A stretch of 15,941 nucleotides of DNA. Origin: RHKX01 sp964497825. Lineage in GTDB: Bacteria > Actinomycetota > Thermoleophilia > Solirubrobacterales > 70-9. Made by a program: the position numbers and the translations under genes. This document shows, piece by piece, positions 13,587 to 15,941 of the stretch (the stretch's first letter is position 1; each line of letters starts with the position of its first letter). The stretch is from contig CAZCFA010000067.1 in the NCBI GenBank assembly GCA_964497825.1, positions 1 through 15,941 of the forward strand. Reading direction: 5' to 3'. Under the pieces are notes generated by a model. That model was given only the letters and a program-made list of their open reading frames with translations, was not told where the DNA came from and searched no databases.

Positions 13587-13592
13587 TCCCTA
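13587..13592 (-). promoter_or_regulatory. -10-like element of the sensor kinase
   Basis: TAGGGA on the minus strand, 7 bases before the GTG at 13579. The last base is A instead of T, so it fits the window's leaderless pattern only imperfectly. Confidence 0.3.
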
Positions 13593-13608
13593 CCTGATGG
13601 GCGTGCCC

Positions 13609-13630
13609 GGTGCCGCGATCGCGGTGCCGC
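13609..13630. promoter_or_regulatory. Candidate operator in the kinase/Usp divergent region
   Basis: CCGCGATCGCGG (13613-13624) is a perfect 12-base palindrome, and GGTGCCGC is directly repeated on both sides of its centre (13609-13616 and 13623-13630). It lies between the divergent kinase and Usp genes, where a regulator of both could bind. GC-rich DNA forms such palindromes easily, so this is tentative. Confidence 0.35.
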
Positions 13631-13727
13631 ACGCTCCGTGGCGAACACGGATTCGCGGCGGCCGCCGGAGCGGGACGATCCGCACCGCAAAGGCGTGCTT
13701 CGCAAGCGGATTCGTCAGGAGGCGGAG

Positions 13728-14147
13728 ATGTACAAGAGGATCGTGGTCGCGCTCGACGGCTCGGAGGGCTCGGCGCGGGCGCTCGCCCACGCCAAGCAGA
13801 TCGCGCTGGAGTCGGGCGCCGAGGTCGTCGCCGTCCACGTCGACGAGCGGCTCGCCGCCAAGGGCGATCTGCCGCACCCGGCCGAGGAGGAGATCCGCGA
13901 GACGGTCCGCAACCAGGTCGCCGAGCTCGAGTCGGCGGGGATCAAGGCCGAGCTGGTCGAGCGGACGATCGCGCTCGGCGGCGCGGGCTCGGCGATCGCC
14001 GACGCCGCCGCGAGCGCCGACGGCGACCTGATCGTGATCGGCACCCGCGGCCACTCGTCGATCCCGGGGCTGCTGCTGGGAAGCGTCGCCCACCGGCTGC
14101 TCAGCGTCGCCGGCCGCCCGGTGCTGGCGGTCCCGCCGCAGAGCTGA
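13728..14147 (+). CDS. Single-domain universal stress protein (UspA family)
   Basis: A 139-residue Usp protein, the usual length of a single domain. It begins MYKRIVVALDGSEGSARALA, has the strand EVVAVHVDERLA, and ends with LIVIGTRGHSSIPGLLLGSV then RPVLAVPP, giving the complete ATP-binding GxxGx9GS pattern. The ATG at 13728 is preceded by AGGAGG at a suitable distance, in contrast to the leaderless genes nearby, and this decides the start against an upstream in-frame extension. It is divergent from the sensor kinase gene (148-base gap) and is followed by a strong hairpin. It is likely induced under the condition the two-component pair senses. Confidence 0.93.
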   Translation: MYKRIVVALDGSEGSARALAHAKQIALESGAEVVAVHVDERLAAKGDLPHPAEEEIRETVRNQVAELESAGIKAELVERTIALGGAGSAIADAAASADGDLIVIGTRGHSSIPGLLLGSVAHRLLSVAGRPVLAVPPQS

Positions 14148-14176
14148 GCAGGCTGAGCGAAGATCCCGGGCGCCGC

Positions 14177-14200
14177 GGCCGACGGCGGCTGCCGTCGGCC
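14177..14200 (+). terminator. Strong GC hairpin after the Usp gene
   Basis: GGCCGACGGC (14177-14186) pairs with GCCGTCGGCC (14191-14200) over 10 perfect base pairs, loop GGCT. It has no T-run. It is placed 29 bases after the stop and before the promoter of the next gene, as a terminator would be. Confidence 0.65.
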
Positions 14201-14240
14201 CGGCGACGCGGGACGGGCGCCGACCGCGGCGGCGAACCCG

Positions 14241-14246
14241 TATGTT
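14241..14246 (+). promoter_or_regulatory. -10 element, leaderless start of the DegV gene
   Basis: TATGTT is followed by 6 bases and the GTG at 14253, with no ribosome site between them. Confidence 0.5.
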
Positions 14247-14252
14247 CCGCCG

Positions 14253-15092
14253 GTGCAAGTCGCGGTCGTCACCGACAGCACGACCTACGTGCCGGACGCG
14301 ATGCTCGACGCGCTCGACGTCGCGCGGGTCGATCTCTACGTCGGCTGGGACTGCGAGATCGAGCCGGAGAGCTCGTGGTCGGACCTCGATGGCTTCTACC
14401 TGCGGCTCGGCGCCGAGGAGCGGACGCCGACGACCTCGCAGCCCTCGGTCGGCGACTTCAAGGATGCCTACGCGCCGCTGCTCGAGGCCGGGCGCGAGAT
14501 CGTCTCGATCCACATCGCCGCCGGCATCTCGGGCACCTGCGAGAGCGCCCGCGAGGCCGTCCGGGCGCTCGGTGCGGCCGACCGGATCACCGTGATCGAC
14601 GGGCGCACCGGCGCCGGCGGCCTCGGCTGCCTGGTGATCGCCGCCGCCGAGGCCGCCCGCGAGGGCGCCGACCGCACCGCGATCGCCGCCGCGGTCGAGC
14701 GCGCCCGCGCGACGCTCGACATCTGGTTCTGCCTCGACACGCTCGAGTTCCTGCACAAGGGCGGCCGGATCGGCGGCGCCCGGGCGCTGCTCGGCAGCGC
14801 GCTGCGGATCAAGCCGCTGCTCACCTTCGGCGAGGAGATCACCCCGGTCGGACGGGTGCGAACCGGACGCCGGGCGCTGGAGCGGATGGAGGCCTACCTG
14901 GCCGAGCTGCGCGATCGCGGCGCCACCGACTGGATCGTCCAGCACGCCCAGGCCGAGGCCGAGGCCGCGCACCTGGTCACGGTCGGCCGCGAGCTGTTCG
15001 GCGCCGAGCCGCTGTTCTGCACCGAGGTCGGGCCGGTGCTGGGAGCGCACCTCGGCCGCGGCATCCTGGTCGGCGGCATGGCCCGCGGCTGA
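14253..15092 (+). CDS. DegV-family fatty-acid-binding protein
   Basis: A 279-residue soluble protein of the DegV (FakB) family, which binds a fatty acid between two domains. In Firmicutes such proteins hand the lipid to the kinase FakA; no FakA is visible in this window. The N-terminus VAVVTDSTTYVPDAML holds the typical first strand and DST motif; TPTTSQPSVGDF (TSQPS at 61-65) and IHIAAGISGT (86-95) supply the carboxylate-binding Ser/Thr positions. LDTLEFLHKGGRIGGARALL near 166-185 is the strongly conserved central block, and the C-terminus has EVGPVLGAHLGRG. Length is normal. The GTG at 14253 is set by the -10 and by the family N-terminus. It is convergent with the M28 peptidase gene 9 bases away. 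Confidence 0.93.
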   Translation: MQVAVVTDSTTYVPDAMLDALDVARVDLYVGWDCEIEPESSWSDLDGFYLRLGAEERTPTTSQPSVGDFKDAYAPLLEAGREIVSIHIAAGISGTCESAREAVRALGAADRITVIDGRTGAGGLGCLVIAAAEAAREGADRTAIAAAVERARATLDIWFCLDTLEFLHKGGRIGGARALLGSALRIKPLLTFGEEITPVGRVRTGRRALERMEAYLAELRDRGATDWIVQHAQAEAEAAHLVTVGRELFGAEPLFCTEVGPVLGAHLGRGILVGGMARG

Positions 15093-15101
15093 GCGCGGCA
15101 C

Positions 15102-15941
15102 TCAGCCCGGGCCCGCGATCGACGCGATCGCCTCGCGGATCGTCTCCCCGGTCGCATCGACGCTGGCGAGCGACAGCGCCCGCAGCCGGTCGGAGCGCTC
15201 GTGGCCAGGGTAGCTCCAGTCGATCAGGTCGACGGCCGGGATCCCGGCGCGCAGAAACGGCGTGTGGTCGTCGGTGATCGTCGGCCCGGTCCGGTCGGGG
15301 AAGCGCCGGGCGACGCCCGCTCGCTCGGCGGCGGCCCGGATCCGCTTCCACAGCGCCGGGGTCGACGAACCCTCCCGGGGCAGCGTCATCCCCCGGCCGG
15401 CGACGTAGTCGAGCAGGATCATCGCGCCGACCCGGTCGCCGTGGCGGTCGACGTAGGCCCGCGATCCGCGCAGGCCGCTCGAGTAGAAGTCGCCCTGCTC
15501 CTCGGGCAGGCCCGACGCCGGCTCCTCGCCGTCGAAGAGCACGAAGCGGACCTGGTGCGAGCCCGGCGGCCGGTCGAGCGCCGCCAGCTCGCGGGCGAGC
15601 TCGACGACGATCGCCGAGCCGGCGGCGCCGTTGTTGGCGCCGACGAACCCCTTGGGCTCGGTCAGGGTGTCGTAGTGGGCGCCGATCACCAGCGCCGGCA
15701 GCCTGCCCGGCACGGTGGCGACGATGTTGCGCAGCCCGGGCTCGCCCGGGACCGGCTCGAAGCGCCCGCCCGGCAGCCGCTCGCGCAGCTTCAGCGCCAG
15801 CCGTCGCAGCTGCGGCGAGCCCGCGGGACGCTGCCCGTAGCCGAGCTGGAGCTCGATCAGGCGCCAGGCACGGGCCGCGTCGAAGCCGTCGGCGGCCGCG
15901 GCCGGGTCGCCGCCGGTGGCCGGGCCGGCGTCGCCGGTGGC
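15102..15941 (-). CDS. M28-family zinc metallopeptidase-like protein (partial, 5' end outside window)
   Basis: The last 279 residues of an M28 aminopeptidase/glutaminyl-cyclase-like protein; the frame is open to the window edge. Upstream of the domain is a low-complexity Ala/Gly/Pro/Asp stretch, as often follows a signal peptide or lipobox in a secreted protein. The domain starts FDAARAWRLIELQLGYGQRP. Metal-site motifs, numbered from the edge, are His89 in IGAHYDT, Glu139-Glu140 in FDGEE, Asp178 in ILLDYV and His226 in DDHTPFL. The usual bridging Asp (GANDGASG-like in relatives) is replaced: the sequence reads GANNGAAG, with Asn104 at the Asp position. This may weaken two-metal binding, as in single-zinc cyclases or inactive homologues. 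The function is therefore uncertain. Confidence 0.85.
   Translation of the reverse strand, partial: ATGDAGPATGGDPAAAADGFDAARAWRLIELQLGYGQRPAGSPQLRRLALKLRERLPGGRFEPVPGEPGLRNIVATVPGRLPALVIGAHYDTLTEPKGFVGANNGAAGSAIVVELARELAALDRPPGSHQVRFVLFDGEEPASGLPEEQGDFYSSGLRGSRAYVDRHGDRVGAMILLDYVAGRGMTLPREGSSTPALWKRIRAAAERAGVARRFPDRTGPTITDDHTPFLRAGIPAVDLIDWSYPGHERSDRLRALSLASVDATGETIREAIASIAGPG

Noticed and set aside
13590..15277. Long frames antisense to, or out of frame with, the Usp and DegV genes
   Set aside because: Low-complexity translations overlapping well-supported genes.
1..15941. CRISPR arrays, rRNA genes, riboswitches, IS elements
   Set aside because: No regularly spaced repeats, rRNA-like stretches, known riboswitch cores or transposase genes were seen.

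Overview
The window is very GC-rich chromosomal DNA with dense short intergenic gaps, GTG/TTG starts beside ATG, and many start codons placed 6-8 bases after a TAnnnT -10 element (leaderless transcription). Together with a beta-carbonic anhydrase of the Rv1284 type, HxlR and tandem Usp proteins and a DosS-like sensor kinase, this points to a high-GC actinobacterium. Thermoleophilia/Solirubrobacterales is my best guess, but that is inference and not shown by a marker gene.

Region 1 (1-2714) is mobile DNA. It holds the N-terminal part of a DPPF-type DNA methyltransferase of visibly lower GC (minus strand, running off the left edge), a short stretch of nested stem-loops, a tyrosine-recombinase integrase (minus strand), a repeat-rich spacer, and the 3' half of a tRNA with anticodon CAT and no 5' half. 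This reads as one end of an integrative element that uses a tRNA 3' end as its attachment site. Just beyond it, 2410-2523 encodes what looks like a decayed phage terminase fragment.

Region 2 (2715-7118) is ordinary chromosome. It carries a beta-carbonic anhydrase, then a hotdog-fold protein and a SAM methyltransferase on the minus strand, divergent from an HxlR regulator, and then a GT-C-type membrane glycosyltransferase. The methyltransferase has an in-frame TAA at codon 4 of its apparent original start.

Region 3 (7255-15092) looks like a sulfur/redox stress island. It has an ETHE1-like metallo-beta-lactamase with two rhodanese domains (persulfide dioxygenase type), divergent by only 21 bp from a TauE/SafE (TSUP) exporter. 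Next come an SQR/NDH-2-like flavoprotein, a tandem universal stress protein, a NarL-type response regulator convergent with a GAF histidine kinase, a single-domain universal stress protein and a DegV lipid-binding protein. The kinase GAF domain keeps the His and Tyr that align by hand with the DosS haem ligand and distal Tyr, so the two-component pair plus Usp proteins resembles a Dos-type redox/oxygen-sensing module placed beside persulfide oxidation genes.

Region 4 (15102-15941) is the C-terminal part of an M28-family metallopeptidase whose bridging Asp position is Asn.
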